64,000 nucleotides of DNA, from the NCBI GenBank assembly GCA_039183535.1, contig JBCDBO010000005.1:35895-99894 (forward strand). Direction: 5' to 3'. The stretch comes from JBCAXA01 sp039183535 (GTDB taxonomy: Bacteria > Pseudomonadota > Gammaproteobacteria > Steroidobacterales > Woeseiaceae). The position numbers were made by a program, and so were the translations under genes. Below are positions 17,430 through 26,206 of the stretch, piece by piece. The notes below the pieces were generated by a model. It made no database searches and was not told the DNA's origin. It saw only the letters and a list, made by a program, of their open reading frames with translations. Numbering within the stretch: position 1 is the stretch's first letter; each line of letters begins with the position of its first letter.

Positions 17430-20400
17430 ATGGTAGCGCTGAAATCATCTGTCACGTTGACAGTGGGCACAATCAAAACACCGCGCGTCAGACAGCGGCC
17501 TCTACGGCAGCGAGCGAGTGCCATCTTCGCGGTGAGCGTCGTCATTCTGACAGGCTCAGTTGGCCTCGCACAGGAGGCAGACGATGGTGCAGACGAACTG
17601 GAGGAGATCGTCGTTACGGGCATCCGTGCCACGGTGAAAAGCACGATCGATATCAAACGTACCTCTACGCAAATCGTCGATGGTTTGTCGTCTGACGAGA
17701 TTGGCGATATTCCGGCGCTTTCCATTGGCGATGCACTTGAGACGATTACTGGGGCGACTGCTCACCAGGAAAACGGTGGTGCCACGGAGCTGTCGATTCG
17801 CGGCTTAGGGCCGTTCCTCGGAACAACGGTGGTCAACGGCCGTGAAGCAACCAATGGTGGCGGTAATCGAGCCGTTAATTTCAGTATTTTCCCGTCGGAG
17901 ATGTTCAACAAAATTGCGATTCACAAATCGCAATCGGCGGAATACATCGAAGGCGCGGTGAGTGGTCAAGTTCACCTCGACACCAAAAAGCCACTCGTCT
18001 ATGGAAAACGCTTGTTCCAAGCCGATGTAAAAGCCGCCCATAGCCCAGACGAGAGCAATATAACGGGCGGTCAAGACTTCGGTTCACGCGCGACGTTTGC
18101 CTACATAGACCAATTCGAGTTTGATAGCGGCGCGTTACTTGGCGTGTCCCTCGGTGTTCAAGTAAGGGACGAATCAAACCCTGAGCAGGAGTACACGACG
18201 ACATCGGGCCAGGGACGCCTCGAGGCGTGCGAGTTGACTTCGTTCAGTTCCAGCGCGCTGCCAACCGATACCAGCGGGCGCTGTGATGATGGCGCGGCGG
18301 GCGTCAGTAACAACCGGATCCAAGGTCTGATCGATTCAAACCCGAACTACAACTCAGTCGCCGACATACCTTTTGCGTACATCCCGCGTGATCATCGTTA
18401 TCGTCAAAACACCACGAGCGATGAGCGCGAGGCCTTGTTTGGCGCCATCCAATTGCAACCTAACGATTGGATGGACGTCACGTTCGACTTCCAATACTCG
18501 GAACGCGATCAGCGAGAGCTTCGCAAAGACCTGCAATGGGGCAGTACACAGGAAGATCTTTCGCTGCTGAGATCAAACCCGGTGACTGGCGTCGTTAGCT
18601 CGTCGATTTCGGAAACGGTCATCCACTCGTTTACGACCGATTTTCAGCGCTTGGAAGAGTACGGCGGATTCGGGCTAAACGTCGACTTAAGATTGGCGGA
18701 CAATGTAACACTCAATCTTGACTATGCCGTATCCGATACGACGCGTACGGAGACGGATTACGAGTTGCGCTTAGGAGCGACCCACGACAACCTCGTTGGC
18801 GGTAATCGCGATGATTTTACCGTTCAGTTGGATACAAACCGCGGCGAGTCTGGCGTCGCCATCGCGACGATTCTCAATGATGGCGGAAACGGTTTTGAAG
18901 TCACCGACCCGAGTTACTTTAATGCTAGGGATCGCGCCAGGCTCAGAGCGCGGCAGATTTCGCGTGAGAACACGCTCGACGCGTTTCGCGCGGACCTCGC
19001 TTGGCAGCCGGAGTCAGGCCTGATCCGAACGGTGAAAACGGGGGCGCGCATCTCCTCGATGGAATACTTAACGCTCGGCGGTTTACGCAACGCACCCGGT
19101 CAAAGTCTATTCGAAGACGAAGACTTGGTATCGCCGAATGGCGGTGCCGATAATGCAGTGACCGACGCGATTCTGGGTAACGTTTTGGCGTGTGCAGATC
19201 GAAGTTTTCCGGAGTCTGGTTTTCTGTCGAACGTTAGAGATGGCAATCTTATAACCAACGCGAGCAGTGGCACGACAGTCAATCACTTTGCCACATTCAA
19301 TTTCGGTTGTGCCGCAAACGCCCTCTTAACCAACTATGGCGGATTGGCTGGTGTCCAGCTGCAAAACGGCATTACCTCGGGTACGAATGACGTCACTGAA
19401 GACACGCTGGCGTTTTACGTTCAGGCGGACTTTGAAACGGAACTCGCGGGTCTTCCCATTCGCGGTAATGTCGGTGGTCGCTTCGTCGACACCGAGATTA
19501 CGTCGGTTGGCTACCGTGGCCCCATCACGGTTGAAGAGATCGACGGGGTTGGCTTTGTTGTCACCGAGGGTGATCCAGGTGTGGCTGGGTTCGAGACCGA
19601 CACGCAGACCAACAGCTACCAAGAATTTCTGCCGAGCCTAACCGTTATCGCTGACCTTGATGAGGACTTGATCTTCAGAAGTGGCGTTTATCGGGGCATG
19701 TCGCGACCAGACCCCAACGCGTTCGGGAATGGCCGCGCGATTCAAGATAACGATGTCGGCAATGCGTTCACAACATTGGCTGAAGCGGTGAACGGCATTA
19801 GTGCGACTGGTAACCCATTTCTTGAACCAATTATGTCGACCAATGTGGACTTGGGGCTTGAGTGGTATCCGAACGATAGCTCAATGATCGCGGGTCTTGT
19901 TTACTGGAAAGAGTTCAACGGCGGTTTTGAGACGGTCGCCCAACTCGAGACATTTAATCTCGATGGCAACCAAGTGCAAGGGGTTGTCGAAACAACCCAG
20001 ATCAGTGACAACGACAGCACGATCACCGGATTCGAGGTGACGCTCATCCACGCGTTCGACTACTTACCTGGATTTTGGAGTGGTTTCGGCGGCAAGTTCA
20101 GCTTCAACTACGCCGACTCTGACTTTGAGTTCGAGGATCAAAACGGCGGTGACGGGATCGGGGTCACAGTCGATCAAAATACAGGTGCCGTTACCGAAAC
20201 ACCGTTAATCGGCATTATCCCGCCGGCCAACCTATTCGGTTTGTCACGAAAAGTTAGCTCTACCCAACTGTATTGGAGTAACGACAAATGGTACGTCCAA
20301 GCGATTCATAATCGACGGACGGGTTACTTCCAGCAGTTCATACGTGATGAATTTGGCCGGGTTCGCTACACGCGAGCCAATGAACGACTTGACCTGCGCA

Positions 20401-20555
20401 TTCGCTACAAGATCACCGATAACATCCGCGTGAGTTTTGAGGCGAAAAATATCCTCGATGAGGCACGTGTCGATGATCGCGCTATTGACGGCAATACGTT
20501 CCAGGCGCTGAGCTATGGCCCACGGTTATTTCTCGGTTTAACGGCTAAGTACTAG
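17430..20555 (+). CDS. TonB-dependent receptor, Xanthomonas/Caulobacter type (alginate import)
   Basis: A 1,041-residue outer-membrane receptor. The ATG at 17430 is preceded by a strong GGAGG ribosome site and lies 1 nt after the lipoprotein stop; the ORF extension to 17346 is in the wrong frame of that gene and rejected. An unusually long signal region (about residues 20-48, AIFAVSVVILTGSVGLAQ) precedes the TonB box ELEEIVVTGIRAT. The plug shows SIGDALETITGATAHQ, LSIRGLGPFLGTTVVNGREA and the family's FNKIAIHKSQSAEYIEGAVSGQVHLDTKKPL block. The barrel ends YGPRLFLGLTAKY. Receptors of this class import oligosaccharides. With two alginate lyases downstream, alginate oligomers are the likely cargo. 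Confidence 0.9.
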   Translation: MVALKSSVTLTVGTIKTPRVRQRPLRQRASAIFAVSVVILTGSVGLAQEADDGADELEEIVVTGIRATVKSTIDIKRTSTQIVDGLSSDEIGDIPALSIGDALETITGATAHQENGGATELSIRGLGPFLGTTVVNGREATNGGGNRAVNFSIFPSEMFNKIAIHKSQSAEYIEGAVSGQVHLDTKKPLVYGKRLFQADVKAAHSPDESNITGGQDFGSRATFAYIDQFEFDSGALLGVSLGVQVRDESNPEQEYTTTSGQGRLEACELTSFSSSALPTDTSGRCDDGAAGVSNNRIQGLIDSNPNYNSVADIPFAYIPRDHRYRQNTTSDEREALFGAIQLQPNDWMDVTFDFQYSERDQRELRKDLQWGSTQEDLSLLRSNPVTGVVSSSISETVIHSFTTDFQRLEEYGGFGLNVDLRLADNVTLNLDYAVSDTTRTETDYELRLGATHDNLVGGNRDDFTVQLDTNRGESGVAIATILNDGGNGFEVTDPSYFNARDRARLRARQISRENTLDAFRADLAWQPESGLIRTVKTGARISSMEYLTLGGLRNAPGQSLFEDEDLVSPNGGADNAVTDAILGNVLACADRSFPESGFLSNVRDGNLITNASSGTTVNHFATFNFGCAANALLTNYGGLAGVQLQNGITSGTNDVTEDTLAFYVQADFETELAGLPIRGNVGGRFVDTEITSVGYRGPITVEEIDGVGFVVTEGDPGVAGFETDTQTNSYQEFLPSLTVIADLDEDLIFRSGVYRGMSRPDPNAFGNGRAIQDNDVGNAFTTLAEAVNGISATGNPFLEPIMSTNVDLGLEWYPNDSSMIAGLVYWKEFNGGFETVAQLETFNLDGNQVQGVVETTQISDNDSTITGFEVTLIHAFDYLPGFWSGFGGKFSFNYADSDFEFEDQNGGDGIGVTVDQNTGAVTETPLIGIIPPANLFGLSRKVSSTQLYWSNDKWYVQAIHNRRTGYFQQFIRDEFGRVRYTRANERLDLRIRYKITDNIRVSFEAKNILDEARVDDRAIDGNTFQALSYGPRLFLGLTAKY

Positions 20556-20569
20556 CGAGTAACTGCGGC

Positions 20570-20599
20570 GCCCAGCGACAAGCTAGATTGTCGCTGGGC
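20570..20599 (+). other. Strong intercistronic stem-loop
   Basis: A perfect 12-bp stem (GCCCAGCGACAA / TTGTCGCTGGGC) with a 6-nt loop GCTAGA sits 14 nt after the receptor stop and 15 nt before the lyase ATG. No T-run follows on either strand, so it does not look like a simple terminator. It may stabilise the upstream mRNA or mark a processing point. Confidence 0.6.
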
Positions 20600-20614
20600 T
20601 ATGAGGCATATCGT

Positions 20615-21679
20615 ATGCGGTGTTTTTTCGCGTTATCGGCATTCAGTCTTTTCATGCCGTCTGTCGTTTGGGCGGAGTTGCCGGCCGATAGATTTGACCT
20701 AAAGTTCTGGAAGCTCTCGCTGCCGTTAGATGATAACAACGACGGTAAGGTTGATGAGGTAGGGGTTCGATCGCTCCGAACATTTTCTCACCCCGAGTTT
20801 TTTTATCTTGATGAGGCGGGCAACCTTGTCTTTACGGCGCCGAACAAGGCGCAGACGACCCAAGGCTCAACGAATACGCGCAGCGAGTTACGACAGATGC
20901 TGCGTGGAAAGAACAAAAACATCGGTACTCACGACCCTAAGAACAACTTCGCCCTAAAAGCGCATCGCCGGTCTCGCATGTTCGCCGCGGTAGGTGGACA
21001 ACTAGAAGCGACACTAAAAGTGCTGCACGTCGCGCGCAACGCCAAACATATCGACAAGAAGCCGGCGTACTCGGTCGTCGTTGGACAGATTCACGCCGAT
21101 AAAGACCAAGCTGTTATCAACCGCGGTAAGGGTTTTGGGTGGGGCAATGAGCCCATCAAGATTTACTTTAAAAAGTGGCCGGATCACGCGACCGGTTCGG
21201 TGTTCTGGACGTACGAGCGGAACCTCCCAAAAGACGACCCAGACAGAACAGATATTGCGTACCCCGTATGGGGCAACACGTGGGAAGATCCTGAGGACCC
21301 TGGTGCGGAAGGTATCGCGCTTGGGCAATGGTTTAACTACAACATCAATGTGCATCGCAACACGATGTATTTGACATTCCGCACAGCCGATCCAGCGCGA
21401 ACTGTCACCTACCAAATCGACCTCTCCAACAACATCGACGCGGACGGTAACGTCGATGAAAAAGACCACACGAAGGGGTATTCCGGTGACGCACTGTACT
21501 TCAAAGCCGGTGCTTACAATCAATGCAGTACGGTCGACAAGGACGGTGTTTGGTACGCGGGTTGTCAAGGTACTGGCGACTGGGAGGTTGATAAGACCAA
21601 TGGTGATTACACCGCCGTCGCTTTCCGGCGAATTCAGGTTACGGGTTCTGTCGATCCGAAAAAGCGTCGTCAACCATAG
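20615..21679 (+). CDS. PL7 alginate lyase, secreted
   Basis: Cleaves alginate by beta-elimination, outside the cytoplasm. 354 residues from the ATG at 20615 (GAGG ribosome site at 20603), starting with a signal peptide (MRCFFALSAFSLFMPSVVWA). A single PL7 jelly-roll fills the rest. All three family motifs are visible: RSELR (Arg 89 to 93), QIH (Gln 158, His 160) and YFKAGAYNQ (catalytic Tyr about 301). QIH rather than QVH is usually linked to polyG/polyMG preference. A DDNNDGKVDE loop near residue 31 could bind calcium. No anchoring domain is seen, so it is periplasmic or released. Confidence 0.93.
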   Translation: MRCFFALSAFSLFMPSVVWAELPADRFDLKFWKLSLPLDDNNDGKVDEVGVRSLRTFSHPEFFYLDEAGNLVFTAPNKAQTTQGSTNTRSELRQMLRGKNKNIGTHDPKNNFALKAHRRSRMFAAVGGQLEATLKVLHVARNAKHIDKKPAYSVVVGQIHADKDQAVINRGKGFGWGNEPIKIYFKKWPDHATGSVFWTYERNLPKDDPDRTDIAYPVWGNTWEDPEDPGAEGIALGQWFNYNINVHRNTMYLTFRTADPARTVTYQIDLSNNIDADGNVDEKDHTKGYSGDALYFKAGAYNQCSTVDKDGVWYAGCQGTGDWEVDKTNGDYTAVAFRRIQVTGSVDPKKRRQP

Positions 21680-21694
21680 CGGTCTGAAGTACGC

Positions 21695-23164
21695 GTGCTT
21701 AGCAGCCCTCGAATCGTCTTTGTCATCGGTCTGGTAGTCATCGCAGGCTGTGGCGGGGGTGGCGGCTCGTCGCGCACTGTTGTGCCTATGCCCACACCGG
21801 CCCCTCCGCCACCACCGGTAAATACGACCTGCTTGGGTACGCACCTTATCAATGTTGTTGCGGCAACCGATGATGGGCAAAGCGTGGCCGGTAATGGGCC
21901 GGATAATGCGATCGACGATGATTTCGACAACGCGTCACGGTGGGAAGCACCCGGTGACTCGCGGTCGTTAACGTTGGATCTCGGGGCTCGGCACTTGGTC
22001 CGTGAGGTTGGTATCGCCTGGTTCCAAGGCGATCAACGCAGTGCGATGTTCAGCGTGTCGAGCTCCGAAGACGGAACCACGTTCGTTCCGTTGCTGACCA
22101 ATCAGCAATCGTCAGGTGAGACGCAAAGCTTCGAGCGCTACGATACGCCTGATACACCGGCGCGCTACCTACGCATCGACAACTTCGGTAACTCGCTGAA
22201 TACCGACAACGCCATCATTGAGGGAACGGCCTTCGGTTGTCCTTTGGATATGCCGGATCCGTTATTCGAGCCCAGTAACGTAACGGCCGCCGACTTCGCG
22301 CTCGATCCGACACAGGCGCCGGGAGAAAACTTTGAGTTACTAAGCTGGAAGCTCGATACCCCCGCTGATCTTGACGGCAACGGTATTGGCGATACCGCCA
22401 GCGAGACCGATCTCGATGGCGGTTTCGCGGATGGGTTTTTCTTCACCGGTACGGATGGCGGCATGGTGTTTCGGTCGACGATTGCGGGTGAGAAGACGTC
22501 GGCGAATACGCGTTTTACGCGCTCGGAACTGCGCGAGATGCTGCGACGCGGCAATACCGGCATCAGTACGCGTGGCGTAAACCGCAATAACTGGTTGCTC
22601 GGGTATCAACCGGACCCTGGGATCGCGATCGGTGGCCGTAACGGTGTGCTGCGCGCGACGCTCGCAGTCAATCACGTGACTGAGACGGGCGATCGCGGTC
22701 AGCTGGGTCGCGTGATCATCGGGCAAATTCATGCGGAAAGTGATGAGCCGATCCGCCTCTACTATCGCAAATACCCCGAAAACGAGCGTGGATTTGTCTA
22801 CTTCGCGCACGAAATTCGTAACGCAGACGATATCTACTTCCCTGTGCTGGGCCCTGTTAATACGAACATCGACAATGCACCGACTGACGACAGAAATCCC
22901 GTCAACGGTATCGCGCTGGACGAGATTTTTTCGTACGAAATCACCCAGCGTGGCTCTCGAATCGACGTACTCCTGCGGCGCGGTGACCGCACCGGTCCGG
23001 TTATTGGGCACAATTACGTCGATATGCAGGACCGAAACAGCGGCTACGACGTGCCCCAAGAATGGATGTACTTCAAAGCTGGGGCTTATACACAAAACAG
23101 CACGGGTGATGGGTCCGACTTTGATCAGGTGACGTTCTATGCACTGCAGAATAGTCACGACTAG
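21695..23164 (+). CDS. PL7 alginate lyase lipoprotein with F5/8-type binding domain
   Basis: A 489-residue surface or outer-membrane lipoprotein. The signal ends in IAGC (Cys 19), followed by a Gly/Ser and Pro-rich tether (residues 20-42). Residues 45-185 resemble an F5/8 type C/CBM32 domain (ASRWEAPGDSRSLTLDLGARHLVREVGIAW, RYLRIDNFGNS). Residues 215-489 are a PL7 domain with TRSELREM (about 274), IIGQIHAE (about 343) and YFKAGAYTQ (about 458), so all catalytic residues are present. The GTG start at 21695 is 15 nt after the first lyase and is fixed by the signal peptide. It probably makes oligomers at the cell surface for the TonB receptor. Confidence 0.92.
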   Translation: MLSSPRIVFVIGLVVIAGCGGGGGSSRTVVPMPTPAPPPPPVNTTCLGTHLINVVAATDDGQSVAGNGPDNAIDDDFDNASRWEAPGDSRSLTLDLGARHLVREVGIAWFQGDQRSAMFSVSSSEDGTTFVPLLTNQQSSGETQSFERYDTPDTPARYLRIDNFGNSLNTDNAIIEGTAFGCPLDMPDPLFEPSNVTAADFALDPTQAPGENFELLSWKLDTPADLDGNGIGDTASETDLDGGFADGFFFTGTDGGMVFRSTIAGEKTSANTRFTRSELREMLRRGNTGISTRGVNRNNWLLGYQPDPGIAIGGRNGVLRATLAVNHVTETGDRGQLGRVIIGQIHAESDEPIRLYYRKYPENERGFVYFAHEIRNADDIYFPVLGPVNTNIDNAPTDDRNPVNGIALDEIFSYEITQRGSRIDVLLRRGDRTGPVIGHNYVDMQDRNSGYDVPQEWMYFKAGAYTQNSTGDGSDFDQVTFYALQNSHD

Positions 23165-23257
23165 CCGTCGGATTCCTTTCTTGCCGTTCGATGTCTGCAA
23201 TACGGGACGAGGACGCGAAAGCCGTTAGCGCATATCAAAATACGCTATCGTCAGCGC

Positions 23258-24145
23258 ATGACGCTGGCACGTATTTCATCGGTTACCTATCAAACTCGAG
23301 ATATCGCGACGACGGTGGCGGCGATCAAGGAGTACTTTGCCTATCGAGTTGTCGCCCAGGGCGAGGTCGACGAGCCATTCGCTGAGGCTTGGCGCGCACC
23401 GGCACTGTTCGGTGCGGCTTGCGTCATCATGCAGCCGGTTAGCGGTACCAACTTCTATTTGCGGTTCATTGAGGCGTCAGCGTCGGCAGATTACGCGCCG
23501 CTAATGACGTTTGGATGGAACGCGGCTGAGCTACTCGTTGATGATGTTTACGCGCTTGCCGATCGACTGGCGTCGTCACCGTTTCAGATACTCGGCGGGC
23601 CGCGCGACTTACTCGGTAACGGCACGGCGGTGGCTCTGCAGGTGAGAGGCCCGGGCGATGAGGTTTTCTATTTGACGCAGATCAGCGGCAAACGGATGCA
23701 GGCGACTTACGGCGCAGCTGTATGCCCTGTTGATCGACTGTTCATCGCCGTGCTCGGCGTTCAAGATCACGCGGTATCGCGATCGTTCTACCGGGAACTC
23801 GGTGCCGGTATTACGCGGCCACGACGGTTTCCGATTCGGGTAATTTCGAACGCGCATGGATTGGATCCGGATTCATCCCGGTATTTGATCGGTGGCGCCT
23901 GTCTCGACGAGCAGTACCGCATCGAGATTGATGCGTATCCAAATTCCGCGATTGCTCGGCCAATTAAGCCCGGCGGTTTTCCACCCGGTCTTGGATTGGT
24001 CAGTATCGACACGCCGTCACTCGATGTGTTTGCGGCGGATTTTGATGTGGTGCAGGGCGATGACTCGGCCCCGTATTTCGGTGCGCGATTCGTCCGGATC
24101 GTAGGCCCAGACAACGAGTGGCTTGAGTTGATCGAGCGTTCCTAG
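23258..24145 (+). CDS. Two-domain VOC (glyoxalase-fold) protein
   Basis: A 295-residue cytoplasmic protein with two VOC domains (about 1-140 and 150-295). The first strand of each (ISSVTYQTRDIATTV and LFIAVLGVQDHAVSRSFYREL) lacks the metal-binding His seen in glyoxalase I and extradiol dioxygenases; a terminal EWLELIE glutamate remains. It is therefore unlikely to be a classic dioxygenase. It starts 93 nt after the alginate lyases, but its relatives lie in the following VOC/MFS island. Its stop shares the four bases CTAG with the stop of the convergent MFS gene. Confidence 0.85.
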   Translation: MTLARISSVTYQTRDIATTVAAIKEYFAYRVVAQGEVDEPFAEAWRAPALFGAACVIMQPVSGTNFYLRFIEASASADYAPLMTFGWNAAELLVDDVYALADRLASSPFQILGGPRDLLGNGTAVALQVRGPGDEVFYLTQISGKRMQATYGAAVCPVDRLFIAVLGVQDHAVSRSFYRELGAGITRPRRFPIRVISNAHGLDPDSSRYLIGGACLDEQYRIEIDAYPNSAIARPIKPGGFPPGLGLVSIDTPSLDVFAADFDVVQGDDSAPYFGARFVRIVGPDNEWLELIERS

Positions 24146-25374
24146 GTGGCAGGCTTCGCTGGGCTACGCGATTGTAAACGTTGCAGTACGATGAAGCCGA
24201 TCAGCGACAATGCAGCAAAGCCCAAGTACATTAGAAACACACCGTCGTAGCTACCCGTCGTATCGCTGATACGCCCAGCGATGGGCGCACTGGGAGCCGT
24301 TAGTGGAATGTGCATGGGGTTCTGTACGCCGATTGCGCGACCGAAATTGCTAGCGCCAAAGGTTCCGGCAATCACCGATGTCCACAGCGGGGTTACGCCG
24401 CCGGTGCCCAGTCCAACCAGTAGCGCCGCGAGCATGACGCCGCTGTAGTCCTTTTGCGTTAAGAACACGAGCATCGATGCCATCATTAGCCCGATTGTCG
24501 TCAGTGCAGCGGGGCGAACGCCGGCGCGGTCAACAACATAACCGATCGCGATCTTGCCACCGAACGAGCATACCGCGATAACTGAGTACAGCAGTGCCGT
24601 CTGCTCGGTCGTAAAGCCTAGGTCTTTCGCGTGCAGGCTGAGGTTCGCCAGCATGCCGAGCGTGATCGCTAGCAGCGACCCAGAAAACAGCGTCTGCGCA
24701 TAGGTGACCGGGTTCTTCAGTAATCGCGGAATCGTCCAATCGATACGGCTGTTTGGCGTTTTTACGGCACGTTCGCCGAGCGCCTGTAAACCGCGATCGG
24801 CTGGATAATTAACAAGTACTCGCAGAAAAACCGGCGCCAGTAACATCAGCCCAACCCCGGCCGCGATGAGGCCGGTACGCCAACCATAGGTTAAGAACAG
24901 GTACGTCATCACCGGCGGCAACAAGAACCCGCCGATGGAGCTGCCTGCTACTGAGATACCCAGTCCGAGTCCCCGGCGCTCGTGGAACCAGCGCGAGATC
25001 AGCGCCGAGCTCGGTAACACCCCGAGCGCCAGCACGCCGAACGGGATTAAGGTTGCGAATAGGAGCCAGATGATCTCGAGCTTCGGTGCCAGACCGACGA
25101 GCACAAGACCGAGTCCAGCCGAAAACGTACCGATAGCGACGAAATGGCGTGCTGAGCGTTTGTCGGTCCAAGTCCCCATGAACGGGAACATGATATTGAC
25201 GGCTACCGAAACACAGGTCTCGATCAGCGTGATGCGGGCGCGACTTGCGCCGAAATAGTCTTCGAACGTCGATGTGTACAGCCCCATCGACCAGAAAATG
25301 AGGCCGCCCTGCAGTGCGTTGCCGAGCGTACCCATCGCAACGATGTTCCAGCCGTAGAACCTCCGTGTCGCCAT
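24142..25374 (-). CDS. MFS transporter (monocarboxylate/OFA-like)
   Basis: About 410 residues with 12 hydrophobic helices, in the cytoplasmic membrane. The N-terminus FYGWNIVAMGTLGNALQGGLIFWSMGLY and the loop TDKRSARH resemble monocarboxylate/oxalate-formate-type MFS carriers, as does the second-half VVDRAGVRPA loop. A likely substrate is an organic acid (inference). A GGAGA site is well placed for either the GTG at 25377 or the ATG at 25374; I take the ATG. It is divergent from the gene starting near 25425 with only about 50 nt between. Confidence 0.88.
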   Translation of the reverse strand: MATRRFYGWNIVAMGTLGNALQGGLIFWSMGLYTSTFEDYFGASRARITLIETCVSVAVNIMFPFMGTWTDKRSARHFVAIGTFSAGLGLVLVGLAPKLEIIWLLFATLIPFGVLALGVLPSSALISRWFHERRGLGLGISVAGSSIGGFLLPPVMTYLFLTYGWRTGLIAAGVGLMLLAPVFLRVLVNYPADRGLQALGERAVKTPNSRIDWTIPRLLKNPVTYAQTLFSGSLLAITLGMLANLSLHAKDLGFTTEQTALLYSVIAVCSFGGKIAIGYVVDRAGVRPAALTTIGLMMASMLVFLTQKDYSGVMLAALLVGLGTGGVTPLWTSVIAGTFGASNFGRAIGVQNPMHIPLTAPSAPIAGRISDTTGSYDGVFLMYLGFAALSLIGFIVLQRLQSRSPAKPAT

Positions 25375-25424
25375 CACGTTGTTCTCCGTTTATGCTGTTG
25401 TCCATAGAGGCCGGGAGACCGACA

Positions 25425-26198
25425 GTGGTACCGCATGAGACCATAACCGGGCGAATTCTGTACACCAGTCGTAAGCCGGATCGACTCGGCGCCGAACGCG
25501 GCCGTGAGTATTTCACAATCACGAAGCACCGTGATGGCCGCCGTTCGTTGCGAGCGCACTGCCAAATCGATGATGCGCCAAACGTAATGCGGGACGTGAC
25601 ACTGACGCTCGATAAACAGTGGATCACGCGCAATGCCCACGTGATGCTGAGCGTAGGCGACGCTGCCATGGGATCGACATGGTATCGCTTCATGGACACG
25701 TACGCCGAATGCGAAGGATGGACCAGCGAGCGAGGCCGCTTTACGGATCGTGTTGACTACGACCGGCCGCGCGATCTTTTTGGTGCGCACCCGATCCAAG
25801 GTGACGCGTGGCATCTTCATTCGGTGGATCGTTCTCATGGACCTACTATCAAAGTGTTTGATCGATTCCTGATGTCGTCATCCGACCACCGCGGTGCCAC
25901 GGGTCCCGAGCTCATTTGGCATGACGCCGGCATGCGCGTCGAGTACGTCGGCGAAGAGCGTATAACGGTCGCTGCGGGAACATTCGACGCCTTTCATTTC
26001 TGTTATGGCGAGCGCGGCAGCACCGCGCCGGGCTCGAACGAAACCGGTGAGCATCCGCCGTACGAGGTGTGGACCACAGCCGATGGTGATTTCATCCTTC
26101 TGAAAGCGCATGTTACTGGTTACATGATGACGCATTACGAGTTGACCGAGCTCAACCGGCTACCGGCAGACGAAGGCGGATCGGTAAACGGTCGATAA
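25425..26198 (+). CDS. Hypothetical protein, DUF3108-like C-terminus
   Basis: 257 residues from the GTG at 25425, which follows a good GGGAG site. An ATG at 25392 is an alternative; longer extensions are Ser/Arg-rich and rejected. No signal peptide. The C-terminal third (MRVEYVGEERITVAAGTFDAFHF, PPYEVWTTADGDFILLKAHVTGYMMTHYELTEL) follows the pattern of DUF3108-like beta-barrel proteins. The rest (TITKHRDGRRSLRAHCQIDD, VMRDVTLTLD) looks beta-rich. Function unknown. It ends 8 nt before the convergent reductase gene and its start is shared with the MFS control region, placing it in the VOC island. Confidence 0.75.
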   Translation: MVPHETITGRILYTSRKPDRLGAERGREYFTITKHRDGRRSLRAHCQIDDAPNVMRDVTLTLDKQWITRNAHVMLSVGDAAMGSTWYRFMDTYAECEGWTSERGRFTDRVDYDRPRDLFGAHPIQGDAWHLHSVDRSHGPTIKVFDRFLMSSSDHRGATGPELIWHDAGMRVEYVGEERITVAAGTFDAFHFCYGERGSTAPGSNETGEHPPYEVWTTADGDFILLKAHVTGYMMTHYELTELNRLPADEGGSVNGR

Positions 26199-26206
26199 CA
26201 CAGCGC

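Noticed and set aside
22340..23200. 286-residue minus-strand ORF over the second alginate lyase
   Set aside because: Antisense shadow of a gene with all PL7 motifs.
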